From: Planctomycetota bacterium
GTDB lineage: Bacteria > Planctomycetota > Phycisphaerae > Sedimentisphaerales > Anaerohalosphaeraceae
NCBI GenBank assembly: GCA_003644175.1
Contig: QNBS01000020.1
Coordinates: forward strand, 1-14,360
DNA: 14,360 nucleotides
Direction of reading: 5' to 3'
In this document: one piece after another, positions 6,758 to 13,873 of the stretch
How positions within the stretch are numbered: position 1 is the first letter of the stretch
How the letters are laid out: each line of letters opens with the position of its first letter
Notes under the pieces: generated by a model
Databases searched by the model: none
What the model saw: only the letters and a program-made list of their open reading frames with translations
What the model was told of the DNA's origin: nothing
Program-made: the position numbers and the translations under genes

Positions 6758-8097
6758 TGGCGTCTTATGCTGCCTATGAGTTCGTCCAGCTCTGTTCTTG
6801 TCTGCGGGTCGGTGCGGCGAAGCCCGTCAATCTTGCCGTAGGCGTGCAGGACCGTCGAATGATCCCTGCCGCCGAGATGCCCGCCGATTTCTTCGAGGCT
6901 GTGCTTGGTGAGGTTCCTGGCCAGATACATGCATACCTGCCGCGGAAGCGCGATGCTCTGGCTTCTCTTCTTGCTTTGAAGATCCGCCAGTCGAACATCG
7001 TAATAGTGGGTGACGGCGTTGATGATTTCGGTGATAGAGATGCTTCTGCGGCTTTCGGCCTCCTGTCGGCCGAGTGCATGCCGGGCCAGTTCCAGCGTGA
7101 TGGGTTCGCCCGACGTCTGGGCGGTCGCATAGAGGATTGTCAGCGCCCCTTCAAGCTCCCGAATGTTGGCTTTGACTCTGCCGGCAACGTATTCGGCGAC
7201 CTCCTCGGATACATCCAGCCCGCGCAGTCGCGCCTTTTTCTGTACGATGGCAATTCGGGTCTCATAGCTGGGCGCATCAATCCGGGCGACAAGTCCCCAT
7301 TTGAACCGGCTGATCAGGCGATCCTCCAGCGAGGGGATTTCGCCGGGCGTACAGTCGGCGGTGAGCACAATCTGCCCGTGGTTGTTGTAGATGGCGTTGA
7401 ACGTATGGAAGAATTCCTCCTGGCTTTGTTCGCGTTCGCTGAGGAACTGAACGTCGTCGATGACAAGCACGTCGACGGTCCTGAACTGACTTTGGAATTC
7501 GGACAGTTGCCCGTGTTCGATAGCGCTGATGAACCTGTTGACGAACTCCTCGCAACTGAGAAACTGAATCTGTGTATCGGCGGAGTGTTTCCTGACGCCG
7601 TGGCATAAGGCGTGAAGCAGATGGGTTTTGCCTAATCCGACCGAGCCGTAAAGAAACAACGGATTATACGTGTTGCCCGGTGAATGGCTGACGGCGACAC
7701 AGCTTGCGTGCGCCAGGCGGTTACACGGGCCCACGACAAAACTGGCAAATGTATAGTCGGGGTGCAGTTTGACGGTGCCTTGTGTACAGGTCTGCATCGG
7801 CTCGGCCGATGTCGAATCGCCGGCGCTGAACTTGACCGCGACCAGGTGTCCGGTGACGTTTTGCGCCGCCTGTGTGAAAATCGTCAGGCAGTTGTCGTGC
7901 AGAAACTGCGCTGCGTCGGCGTCGGGGCAGCCGACCTCCAGAATCCCGCCGTCAAAACGCAACACGACAAGGTCGTCAAACCACCTGCGGCTGTTGACCG
8001 GATCGAGTGTCTTGACCCTGTCCAATATCCCGACTAAAATATCCGCTGTATCCTGCGCAGCCAAATCCTTCTCCCGATTCTCCTGGGGCACCGGCAA
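6754..8097 (-). CDS. dnaA: Chromosomal replication initiator protein DnaA
   Basis: A 447-residue AAA+ initiator that binds DnaA boxes, melts the origin and loads the replicative helicase. Domain I is at about 15-90 (helicase and partner contacts) and a short variable linker follows to about 112. Domain III carries Walker A GSVGLGKT (151-158), Walker B VLVIDDVQ (210-217) and the sensor II region NIRELEGAL (311-319). Domain IV ends with the DNA-binding signature GRDHSTVLHA (410-419). The start is TTG at 8097, the first possible start after an in-frame TGA; GTG at 8091 is an alternative and no strong ribosome-binding site helps choose. The gene diverges from ftsY and is not followed by dnaN, unlike the common dnaA-dnaN arrangement. 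The stop codon lies in a dispersed repeat. A likely promoter is at 8213-8241. Confidence 0.96.
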   Translation of the reverse strand: MPVPQENREKDLAAQDTADILVGILDRVKTLDPVNSRRWFDDLVVLRFDGGILEVGCPDADAAQFLHDNCLTIFTQAAQNVTGHLVAVKFSAGDSTSAEPMQTCTQGTVKLHPDYTFASFVVGPCNRLAHASCVAVSHSPGNTYNPLFLYGSVGLGKTHLLHALCHGVRKHSADTQIQFLSCEEFVNRFISAIEHGQLSEFQSQFRTVDVLVIDDVQFLSEREQSQEEFFHTFNAIYNNHGQIVLTADCTPGEIPSLEDRLISRFKWGLVARIDAPSYETRIAIVQKKARLRGLDVSEEVAEYVAGRVKANIRELEGALTILYATAQTSGEPITLELARHALGRQEAESRRSISITEIINAVTHYYDVRLADLQSKKRSQSIALPRQVCMYLARNLTKHSLEEIGGHLGGRDHSTVLHAYGKIDGLRRTDPQTRTELDELIGSIRRQ

Positions 8098-8423
8098 TCC
8101 ATTCGATCAAATGTACGCTACGCCTGCAGAAAACTCTGAAACTTGCAGGAACTGTTGTCTTGCCAACCGTAAGGTTAAGTCCTGTATGCGCCTTCCCTGG
8201 CCACCGCCATGTAAGTTACAGGCGCCGGAGGGGTTTGTCAAAGGAAATTTCGCCGGGCCGGACAAATTTGCATCCTGCCCCGGCCAGGGGCCAGGCTAAA
8301 AATTTAACAATGCTTGAAATCAGGCCGATTATCTGGGAAACTATCATGATGTTCTCTTGGGGGGCAAAACGGCGGCTAACCGGATATGAATTGCCGGCAA
8401 AGGTAAATTTTTGCGGAGCTAAA
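8098..8423. other. Divergent dnaA-ftsY intergenic region (326 bp)
   Basis: This region holds a candidate dnaA promoter (8213-8241), an 11-bp palindrome TGTAAGTTACA (8210-8220), a small inverted repeat CCTGC/GCAGG (8123-8127 and 8145-8149), and a GC-rich stretch GCCCC-GGCCA-GGGGC near 8277-8291. The ftsY frame is open upstream to 8160, but that stretch reads as Arg/Pro-rich and lacks a ribosome-binding site, so it is treated as non-coding. No run of TTATCCACA-like DnaA boxes was seen, which argues against an origin here. Confidence 0.5.
8213..8241 (-). promoter_or_regulatory. Candidate dnaA promoter
   Basis: Reading the minus strand, a perfect -35 box TTGACA (8241-8236) is followed 17 bp later by TAACTT (8218-8213), which shares three of six bases with the consensus -10. 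Transcription would start near 8206, about 110 nt before the dnaA start codon. The 11-bp palindrome TGTAAGTTACA (8210-8220) covers the -10 box and could be an operator. Confidence 0.4.
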
Positions 8424-9347
8424 ATGGGTATTTTCACCAGGACGGTCAACTATCTCAGGGAGCATTTGGGCAAGACGCGGGCCAGGATCACGTCGAGCCT
8501 TTCGAGCGTCCTGACGTTGGGCAGGAAGATTGACGAGGAGCTGCTGGACGATCTCGAAGAGACATTGATCAGCGATGATATCGGTGTCGAAACGACGGAC
8601 AAGCTGATTACGGATCTCCGCGGCGCCTATCGCGACAGGAAGATCACCACCACCGACGATATCGTTCCGTTCCTCAAAGAGCACATGAAAAGCTATTGGC
8701 CCGAGCGGGATCGACAGTTGCAGACCGCAACATCCGGACCGACGGTGATTCTTGTTGCCGGCGTAAACGGTTCGGGCAAGACGACGAGCATCGCCAAGCT
8801 CGCTTATGTGCTCAGCCGCAACGGCAGCAATGTCATCGTTGCCGCCTGCGATACGTTTCGCGCTGCGGCGGTGGAGCAGTTGACGATATGGGCCGAGCGT
8901 ATCGGCGTCCAGATCGTCAAGCACAAGATGGGCTCGGACCCGGCGGCGGTTGCCTACGATGCCTGCGAAGCGGCGGTGGCGCGCGGGGCGGACTACCTGA
9001 TCCTGGATACGGCGGGCAGACTCCATACGCAAAAGCCCCTGATGGACCAGTTGACAAAGATCAGGAACGTGGCGACCAAAAAGATCGCCGGCTCGCCGCA
9101 CGAGGTGCTGCTTGTTCTGGATGCGACGACCGGGCAGAACGCGATCATACAGGCAAAGACATTTCTGGAAGCGATTGACGTTACGGGCATCTTCCTCGCC
9201 AAGCTCGACGGCACGGCCCGCGGCGGAATCGTCATCGCAATCAAAGACATGCTGGATATCCCCGTAAAGTTCGTCGGCTTAGGCGAAAAGCCCGAAGACA
9301 TAGCCGAATTCGACCCCGCAGAATTCGTCGAGGCACTGTTTACGTAG
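8424..9347 (+). CDS. ftsY: Signal recognition particle receptor FtsY
   Basis: A 307-residue SRP GTPase that docks ribosome-SRP complexes at the cytoplasmic membrane for co-translational insertion. The N domain is at about 1-90 (helical, with DEELLDDLEETLISDDIGVE). The G domain has G1 GVNGSGKT (113-120), G2 DTFRAAA (143-149), G3 DTAGR (195-199), G4 as AKLD (259-262) and the closing GLGEKPEDI. These residues separate it from Ffh, and no M domain is present. ATG at 8424 is chosen because GGAG (8415-8418) lies 5 nt upstream and the protein begins MGIFTR, close to the usual N-domain start. It therefore lacks the long acidic A domain of E. coli FtsY. In-frame starts further upstream (8310, 8349) lack support. 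It is divergent from dnaA and convergent with pfk. Confidence 0.95.
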   Translation: MGIFTRTVNYLREHLGKTRARITSSLSSVLTLGRKIDEELLDDLEETLISDDIGVETTDKLITDLRGAYRDRKITTTDDIVPFLKEHMKSYWPERDRQLQTATSGPTVILVAGVNGSGKTTSIAKLAYVLSRNGSNVIVAACDTFRAAAVEQLTIWAERIGVQIVKHKMGSDPAAVAYDACEAAVARGADYLILDTAGRLHTQKPLMDQLTKIRNVATKKIAGSPHEVLLVLDATTGQNAIIQAKTFLEAIDVTGIFLAKLDGTARGGIVIAIKDMLDIPVKFVGLGEKPEDIAEFDPAEFVEALFT

Positions 9348-9354
9348 CCCCAAC

Positions 9355-9372
9355 GGTGGGGCTTGCCCCACC
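9355..9372. terminator. Bidirectional hairpin between ftsY and pfk (family B repeat)
   Basis: GGTGGGGC (9355-9362) and GCCCCACC (9365-9372) form a perfect 8-bp stem between two convergent genes, 8 bases after the ftsY stop. No long T tract follows on either strand, so termination strength is uncertain. A near-identical sequence lies at 10762-10778, so it is probably also a member of a dispersed repeat family. Confidence 0.55.
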
Positions 9373-9406
9373 AGAATTGCTGCGAGACAAGCCGGCGTAG
9401 ATACTG

Positions 9407-10735
9407 TTATGATTTCCCGTTGATCATTAGTTGCGGCTGGCCTGTGGCTTCGAGGACGTCTCTCCAGAGTGGGCCGTCGGGGTCGATGGTGTTTTTTGTG
9501 GCAACGGCTAATGCGGTGGGTATGTGGACGAGCCGGTTGTGGATCATGCTTATGATCATCTCGGTTTTTCCGGCCATGGCGGCATGGACGGCGTTGGCGC
9601 CGAGCCTTGCACAATAGATCGAGTCGTTGGCGTTTGCCGGTGCGCTTCGGATGATATATCCAGGGTCGATGTACTTGAGATTGACCTCCATATTCTTCGC
9701 TTTGAAACAGGCGGTGATTTTCTGTTTGAGGAAAAGGCCTATGTCGGCAAGCGTGGCGTTTCCGGATGCATCTTTGGTTTCGGACGCTGCCGGCAGGTCC
9801 TGGCCTGCGCCTTCGGCGGCGAGGATGACGGCGTGGCCTCTGCTTTTCAGCCGGGTCTCAAGACGCGCCAGCAGACCGTTTTCGCCCTCGAGTTCGAACG
9901 GCACCTCGGGCACGAGTACGAAGTTGACGTCGTTGATGGCAAGGGCGGTATGGGCGGCGATGAAGCCGGACTGCCTGCCCATGACCTTGACCAGACCGAT
10001 TCCATTAACGGCGTCGGCGGCTTCGGTATGAGCGGAGGCGATGGAGATGACGGCCTTTGAGACGGCCGTTTCGAAGCCGAAGGATTTTTGAACGAAGCTC
10101 AGGTCGTTGTCGATGGTTTTCGGTACGCCGACAACCGCGATTGTCAGGCCGCGTCTGTCTATTTCCCGACAGATTCCAAGAGCGCCCCTTTGTGTTCCGT
10201 CGCCCCCGATGGTGAACAAAATGTTGATGTTCATACGTTCAAGCGTATCGACAATCCGCTCGGCCCGGCCACCGTAGCCACGGGATGAGCCGAGTATCGT
10301 GCCTCCCCTTCGATGGATATCCGTCACCGCAGCAGGCGCAAGGTTTATCGGCGCAAGGTTGAACTCCGAAAAAAAACCGCGATATCCATATCGAAAGCCG
10401 ACGATATTCTTTACACCGTAGCGGTACCACAGACACATGACGATAGCGCGGATGACGTCGTTGAGGCCTGGGCACAGCCCGCCGCAGGTTACAATTGCCG
10501 CGCAAACGTCGGCCGGATTGAAATATATCTTCTGCCGGGGTCCGGCCTTTTCGAGGAGCCGGTCCTTTGCAAAAGTTCGCTGCGCAGCGTCCGGAGTTGT
10601 CTCGATATCATAGATGATGTACTCGGAGTCATCGGTGTAGTTGGCGATATAATCATCGTTTACGGTTGACAACTTGACCGGCGAGGGCACGGTTCTTTCG
10701 CCGAGTGTGGTAACAGTAAAATCCGTTTTTTGCAT
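9407..10735 (-). CDS. pfkA: 6-phosphofructokinase, GGDG/PKTIDND type (probably ATP-dependent)
   Basis: A 442-residue cytoplasmic enzyme that phosphorylates fructose 6-phosphate to fructose 1,6-bisphosphate. It has an N-terminal extension of about 75 residues, then the phosphoryl-donor motif GGLCPGLN (85-92), TIGGDGTQ (176-182), the catalytic loop PKTIDND (205-211), substrate motif MGRQSGF (252-258), AEGAGQ (307-312), and YIDPGYIIRS (355-364). Gly180 in GGDG is the hallmark of ATP-using enzymes (Asp marks PPi use). The Lys in PKTIDND is shared with PPi enzymes. This mixture is characteristic of the group containing Treponema TP0108 and trypanosome PFK, which use ATP. GAGGTGG (+ strand 10743-10749) lies 7 nt upstream of the ATG. 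It is last in a pfp-pyk-pfk operon. Donor specificity is inferred from motifs only. Confidence 0.92.
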   Translation of the reverse strand: MQKTDFTVTTLGERTVPSPVKLSTVNDDYIANYTDDSEYIIYDIETTPDAAQRTFAKDRLLEKAGPRQKIYFNPADVCAAIVTCGGLCPGLNDVIRAIVMCLWYRYGVKNIVGFRYGYRGFFSEFNLAPINLAPAAVTDIHRRGGTILGSSRGYGGRAERIVDTLERMNINILFTIGGDGTQRGALGICREIDRRGLTIAVVGVPKTIDNDLSFVQKSFGFETAVSKAVISIASAHTEAADAVNGIGLVKVMGRQSGFIAAHTALAINDVNFVLVPEVPFELEGENGLLARLETRLKSRGHAVILAAEGAGQDLPAASETKDASGNATLADIGLFLKQKITACFKAKNMEVNLKYIDPGYIIRSAPANANDSIYCARLGANAVHAAMAGKTEMIISMIHNRLVHIPTALAVATKNTIDPDGPLWRDVLEATGQPQLMINGKS

Positions 10736-10761
10736 CGTTAATCCACCTCAAATAAGGAAAC

Positions 10762-10778
10762 GGCGGGACAAGCCCACC
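10762..10778. repeat. Hairpin repeat in the pyk-pfk junction (family B)
   Basis: GGCGGG (10762-10767) and CCCACC (10773-10778) form a 6-bp stem (one G-U pair as RNA) around ACAAG. Read on the other strand it closely matches the hairpin at 9355-9372. It fills most of the 53-nt gap between pyk and pfk and ends upstream of the pfk ribosome-binding site. A T6 run (10784-10789) follows it on the + strand, where no gene needs terminating. It may affect mRNA processing or stability. Confidence 0.55.
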
Positions 10779-10788
10779 CTGCATTTTT

Positions 10789-12216
10789 TCACGAACCGCT
10801 TACCGTGTGAACCATGATCGCATTGGTCGTCCCGGCTGCGCCGATGGGGCTTCCGGCGACGAGGACAATTTTGTCGCCGCCATGAAGCCAGTTTCGTTCG
10901 AGAATGATCTTATCGACCATTCGTGAAAACTCCTCTATGCTGTTCGGCGCCGGTCTGCATCGCGGTATCACGCCGTAATGCAGACACATCTGTCTGCAGA
11001 TTCGCTCGTTCGAGCTCAGTGCGAGGATGGGCACGTCGATGCGCGCCTTGCTGAACAACTGCGCCGCGGCGCCGGTTTGCGACCAGACGGCGACCAGTTT
11101 CGCGTCGGTATCGTCGACGAACTGGGCGACGCTGCGCGCCATGGCTGCGGTTACGGCAAGTTTTTCGGAGGTTACGATCATCGGGCGAATCTCGCCGGAG
11201 GCGTCGAGAAACGCTTCTGTGACGCGGGCGATTCGCCGGATCGTTTCGGCCGCGGCGATCGGGTGTTTGCCGATAGCCGTCTCGCCGGAGAGCATCACCG
11301 CATCGGTGAAATCCATGATTGCGTTTGCGACATCGGAGACCTCGGCGCGTGTCGGCGTAGGTGAATCGATCATGCTCTGGAGCATCTGGGTCGCCACGAT
11401 GACCGGCGTTCCAAAATGGCGACAGAGGTGGGTGATTCGCTTCTGGATCAGCGGCACTTGGGCAAGGTCCATCTCGACGCCCAGATCGCCGCGGGCGACG
11501 AGAACAACATCCGAAGCCGTGATGATATTCTCAAGATGGTCTATCGCCTGGGGCTTTTCGATCTTGGCGATGACCTTAATATCCGAGCCGGCCTTTTTGA
11601 TATAGTCCTTGAGTTGGCGTATCTCGTCGGCTGTGCGAACGAAGCTCAAGGCGAGAAACTCGATTTTGTGCTCTATTGCCCAGTTTACGCACTGCCAGTC
11701 GCGATCGGTTATCGACGGCGAGGAGATGTCCGAGTCGGGCAGGTTGATTCCCTTGTGGCTGTGCAACGCTCCCGGCGAAAGGACTCGGCATGTAATCTGG
11801 TCGTCGTCTTTGGCGATGACGCGCAGGGCGATCCGGCCGTCGTCGATGAATACGCGATGGCCGACCGCAACGTCGGCAACGAGATTGTCGTAATTAGTGC
11901 CGAAGCGCCTCGGCGAACCGTCATTCGGGTCGCCGGTTATGGTGATTTCGTCGCCGACGTTGAGCGTTTGTCCCTTGGGCTCGATGTTGGCGGTTCGAAT
12001 TTTCGGCCCGCACAGGTCGCCTACAACGGCGGTGGTGTGCTGATGCTCAGAGCGAGCGGCATTTAGCAATTCAAGGAATGCGCCATGCTCGGCGAGCGTA
12101 CCGTGGGAAAAGTTCAGACGAAAGACATCCACGCCGTGGTCGATCATAGTTCTGATCATATCGGTCTTGTTGCAGGCCGGGCCGATTGTCGCAATTATCT
12201 TGGTTTTGATCATCAT
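10789..12216 (-). CDS. pyk: Pyruvate kinase
   Basis: A 475-residue glycolytic enzyme transferring phosphate from phosphoenolpyruvate to ADP. Visible motifs are FRLNFSHG (32-39, with R33, N35, S37), GDLCGPKIR (66-74), a B domain at about 75-160, the catalytic Lys region IAKIEKP (216-222, K218 and E220), ARGDLGVEM (241-249), ATQMLQSM (275-282) and PTRAEVSDVANA (288-299). The C-terminal effector domain is at about 345-475. The residue equivalent to rabbit Glu117 is Lys72; a Lys here is linked to potassium-independent pyruvate kinases. The start is ATG at 12216 (a second ATG follows at 12213); an open frame further upstream overlaps the preceding gene and is rejected. AGG is 9 nt upstream, so the ribosome-binding site is weak. 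It sits 68 nt after pfp and 53 nt before pfk. Confidence 0.96.
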   Translation of the reverse strand: MMIKTKIIATIGPACNKTDMIRTMIDHGVDVFRLNFSHGTLAEHGAFLELLNAARSEHQHTTAVVGDLCGPKIRTANIEPKGQTLNVGDEITITGDPNDGSPRRFGTNYDNLVADVAVGHRVFIDDGRIALRVIAKDDDQITCRVLSPGALHSHKGINLPDSDISSPSITDRDWQCVNWAIEHKIEFLALSFVRTADEIRQLKDYIKKAGSDIKVIAKIEKPQAIDHLENIITASDVVLVARGDLGVEMDLAQVPLIQKRITHLCRHFGTPVIVATQMLQSMIDSPTPTRAEVSDVANAIMDFTDAVMLSGETAIGKHPIAAAETIRRIARVTEAFLDASGEIRPMIVTSEKLAVTAAMARSVAQFVDDTDAKLVAVWSQTGAAAQLFSKARIDVPILALSSNERICRQMCLHYGVIPRCRPAPNSIEEFSRMVDKIILERNWLHGGDKIVLVAGSPIGAAGTTNAIMVHTVSGS

Positions 12217-12253
12217 AACAAATCGCCTGTCTACGCTCCGGGTGGCGAAAGGA

Positions 12254-12279
12254 GGGCAGGCACATGGGCCTGCCCCTAC
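12254..12279. repeat. 26-bp hairpin repeat in the pfp-pyk junction (family A)
   Basis: In minus-strand orientation it is GTAG, then GGGCAGGC, loop CCATGT and GCCTGCCC, a perfect 8-bp stem. It matches the copies at 6598-6623 and 6732-6757 in length, loop and ends, but has different and still complementary arms. It lies 6 bases after the pfp stop and 37 bases before the pyk start. In an operon it may act as an RNA processing or partial-termination site. Confidence 0.75.
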
Positions 12280-12284
12280 AATTT

Positions 12285-13481
12285 TTATGCCTTTGGGTAA
12301 TTGCCGAGGTATTCGGTTTTGGGCAGTTGCCCGACCAGGGGCATTGCGTATTCGATGAAGGCGTCGGTCATGCCGTTGCCGTCGGCGTTTATGAACTCGT
12401 CGGGTACGCTCTTGGTGTGCTCGGCGACGTCGCTGAGGTTGGTCCTGAACAGTTCGACGGCGTAGTCGGCGCCGTTGCCCAGGCGTTTCATCGCGACCGA
12501 GCCGTTGTCTTCCTGCATCGAGTAGAGCACCGCCTGTCTTCCGCATCGACGGGCCTCATCGACATCCGTTTTCGACTGCAATCCCGCAAAGCTTCTTTGC
12601 AGATAACCGAACGTGTCGGCGCGAACCCGCTTGACGCCGAAGCTGCTTTTGATCTTCCCGGCGAGGTAATCGGCCAAGGCGCCGGTTCCCGAAAGCTGAA
12701 CATTGCCGTGTGCGTCGCGCTCGGCGTCTTCGGCGATGATCTCGGCATAGGTCTTACCGTCCGGCCGGCAAATGCCTTCGCTGACGGCGATGACGCAGCG
12801 ACCCAGTTTTTTGAAGACGCCTTCGACATCGGCTAAGAACTTTTCCATTGCAAACGGTCTTTCGGGAACATAGACCAGGTGCGGCCCGTCGTCGTCTCTT
12901 TGCCTGCCCAATACCGAGGCGCCCGTGAGGAAGCCGGCGTGCCTGCCCATGATTACGTCGATTTTGACGCCCGCAAGGGCGCGGTTATCCAGGTCGTCGC
13001 CCATCAGTGCGCAGGCGACAAATTTGCCCGCCGTACCGTAGCCGGGGCAGTGGTCGGTCACCAGCAGGTCGTTATCCACGGTCTTTGGCACGTGGAACGC
13101 CCGGAACTGGAAGCCTTCTCTTTCGGCCATGTTGTTGATGATGTAGCAGGTGTTGGCCGAGTCGTTGCCGCCGATATAATAGAAATACCGGATGTCGCGT
13201 TTCTTGAGGACTTCAAGGATTCGCGCACAATATTCGTCATTGGGCTTCTCCCTGCTTGAGCCCAGTGCCGACGAAGGTGAGGCGGCGACCCGCTCGAGTG
13301 TCTCTATCGACAGTTTCTTCAGATCGATGAAATCTTCCTTGACGATGCCCGCGACGGCATGCAGGCCCCCGTAGAGGCGGTCGATCTCCTTGTGTTTGCA
13401 CGCTTCTTCAATTACGCCGACCAGAGACGCGTTGATAACGCCCGTGGGCCCGCCGGACTGGCTGACAATCGCATTAGCCAT
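12285..13481 (-). CDS. pfp: Phosphofructokinase, GGND/PKTVDND type (probably PPi-dependent)
   Basis: A 398-residue cytoplasmic enzyme that interconverts fructose 6-phosphate and fructose 1,6-bisphosphate. Visible motifs are the donor loop SQSGGPTGVIN (7-17), YIGGNDSANT (102-111), the catalytic loop PKTVDND (132-138), MGRHAGF (178-184), SEG (234-236) and RADTFGYLQRS (287-297). Asp at the second position after GG (GGND) and Lys in PKTVDND are the two residues associated with pyrophosphate use, so a reversible PPi enzyme is likely. Asn replaces the usual first Asp, as in a GGND subgroup I associate with clostridia and related PPi enzymes. A strong ribosome-binding site (AGGAAGGG, + strand 13489-13496) is 7 nt from the ATG, and a strong promoter is at 13535-13562. 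It is first gene of the pfp-pyk-pfk operon. Donor specificity is motif-based inference. Confidence 0.9.
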   Translation of the reverse strand: MANAIVSQSGGPTGVINASLVGVIEEACKHKEIDRLYGGLHAVAGIVKEDFIDLKKLSIETLERVAASPSSALGSSREKPNDEYCARILEVLKKRDIRYFYYIGGNDSANTCYIINNMAEREGFQFRAFHVPKTVDNDLLVTDHCPGYGTAGKFVACALMGDDLDNRALAGVKIDVIMGRHAGFLTGASVLGRQRDDDGPHLVYVPERPFAMEKFLADVEGVFKKLGRCVIAVSEGICRPDGKTYAEIIAEDAERDAHGNVQLSGTGALADYLAGKIKSSFGVKRVRADTFGYLQRSFAGLQSKTDVDEARRCGRQAVLYSMQEDNGSVAMKRLGNGADYAVELFRTNLSDVAEHTKSVPDEFINADGNGMTDAFIEYAMPLVGQLPKTEYLGNYPKA

Positions 13482-13534
13482 TCAAAAACCCTTCCTGATA
13501 AGTTGATTTGCACCAGTATTCATATTGCCACGCG

Positions 13535-13562
13535 ATTATACGCAACGCCGCCCAAATATCAA
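13535..13562 (-). promoter_or_regulatory. Promoter of the pfp-pyk-pfk operon
   Basis: On the minus strand TTGATA (13562-13557) and a perfect TATAAT (13540-13535) are 16 bp apart. The predicted start near 13528 leaves about 47 nt before the pfp ATG. It is one of the best sigma-70-type matches in the window, consistent with housekeeping expression of glycolytic genes. Confidence 0.75.
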
Positions 13563-13601
13563 GCCCAAAGCAACCATGCGGGTTTTATAATGTGTCCCAG
13601 C

Positions 13602-13814
13602 TCACTCATCCTGCTTTCTCGCCCGTTCGAGTTCGTCGGCGAGTTTGCCCACTTCCAGCCGCAGTCGCTGGTTCTCCCGTTTGTTCCGGATAAGCAGCCT
13701 GATGACATAAATGACTACGACAACCGGCACAATGCAGGTAAGTGCGAAAACCACGCTAACAATGATCAACTCCCACATCCCCGGTAACACAACAGCGAGT
13801 ATTTCAGTATTCAT
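13602..13814 (-). CDS. Small single-pass membrane protein with coiled-coil tail
   Basis: A 70-residue protein not assigned to a named family. A short N-terminal segment (MNTEILAVVLPG) precedes a long hydrophobic helix at about 14-42. A basic turn (RNKREN) follows, then a heptad-like charged tail (about 43-68, QRLRLEVGKLADELERARKQ) that should form a coiled coil in the cytoplasm. The PGMWELIIVSVV start resembles the N-terminus of TatA-type proteins, but the hinge and amphipathic helix of TatA are not convincing; the overall plan is also like PspB-type proteins. AGGAGA (+ strand 13821-13826) lies 6 nt before the ATG, so it is very likely expressed. It lies between the HTH gene (59-nt gap) and pfp (120 nt, with its own promoter). 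Confidence 0.7.
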   Translation of the reverse strand: MNTEILAVVLPGMWELIIVSVVFALTCIVPVVVVIYVIRLLIRNKRENQRLRLEVGKLADELERARKQDE

Positions 13815-13873
13815 TCAATCTCTCCTGCAATTCTGAACATTAATTTACGCTGAAACTGCTAAAACGTCAGGTA

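Noticed and set aside
5927..7608. Open frames opposite degP and dnaA (5927-6679 minus, 6742-7608 plus)
   Set aside because: Shadow frames of well-recognised genes; their composition is low in protein-like pattern and they run across the intergenic repeats.
8160..8423. N-terminal extension of FtsY to 8160
   Set aside because: The added residues look non-coding, no ribosome-binding site supports the upstream starts, and ATG 8424 has GGAG at good spacing.
8098..8423. Replication origin (oriC) next to dnaA
   Set aside because: No cluster of DnaA boxes and no AT-rich unwinding region of clear size; only a short AT stretch near 8297-8306.
12217..12546. Upstream extension of the pyruvate kinase frame to 12546
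   Set aside because: It overlaps the pfp coding region in another frame, is extremely Arg/Gln-rich, and the conserved pyruvate kinase N-terminus starts at 12216.
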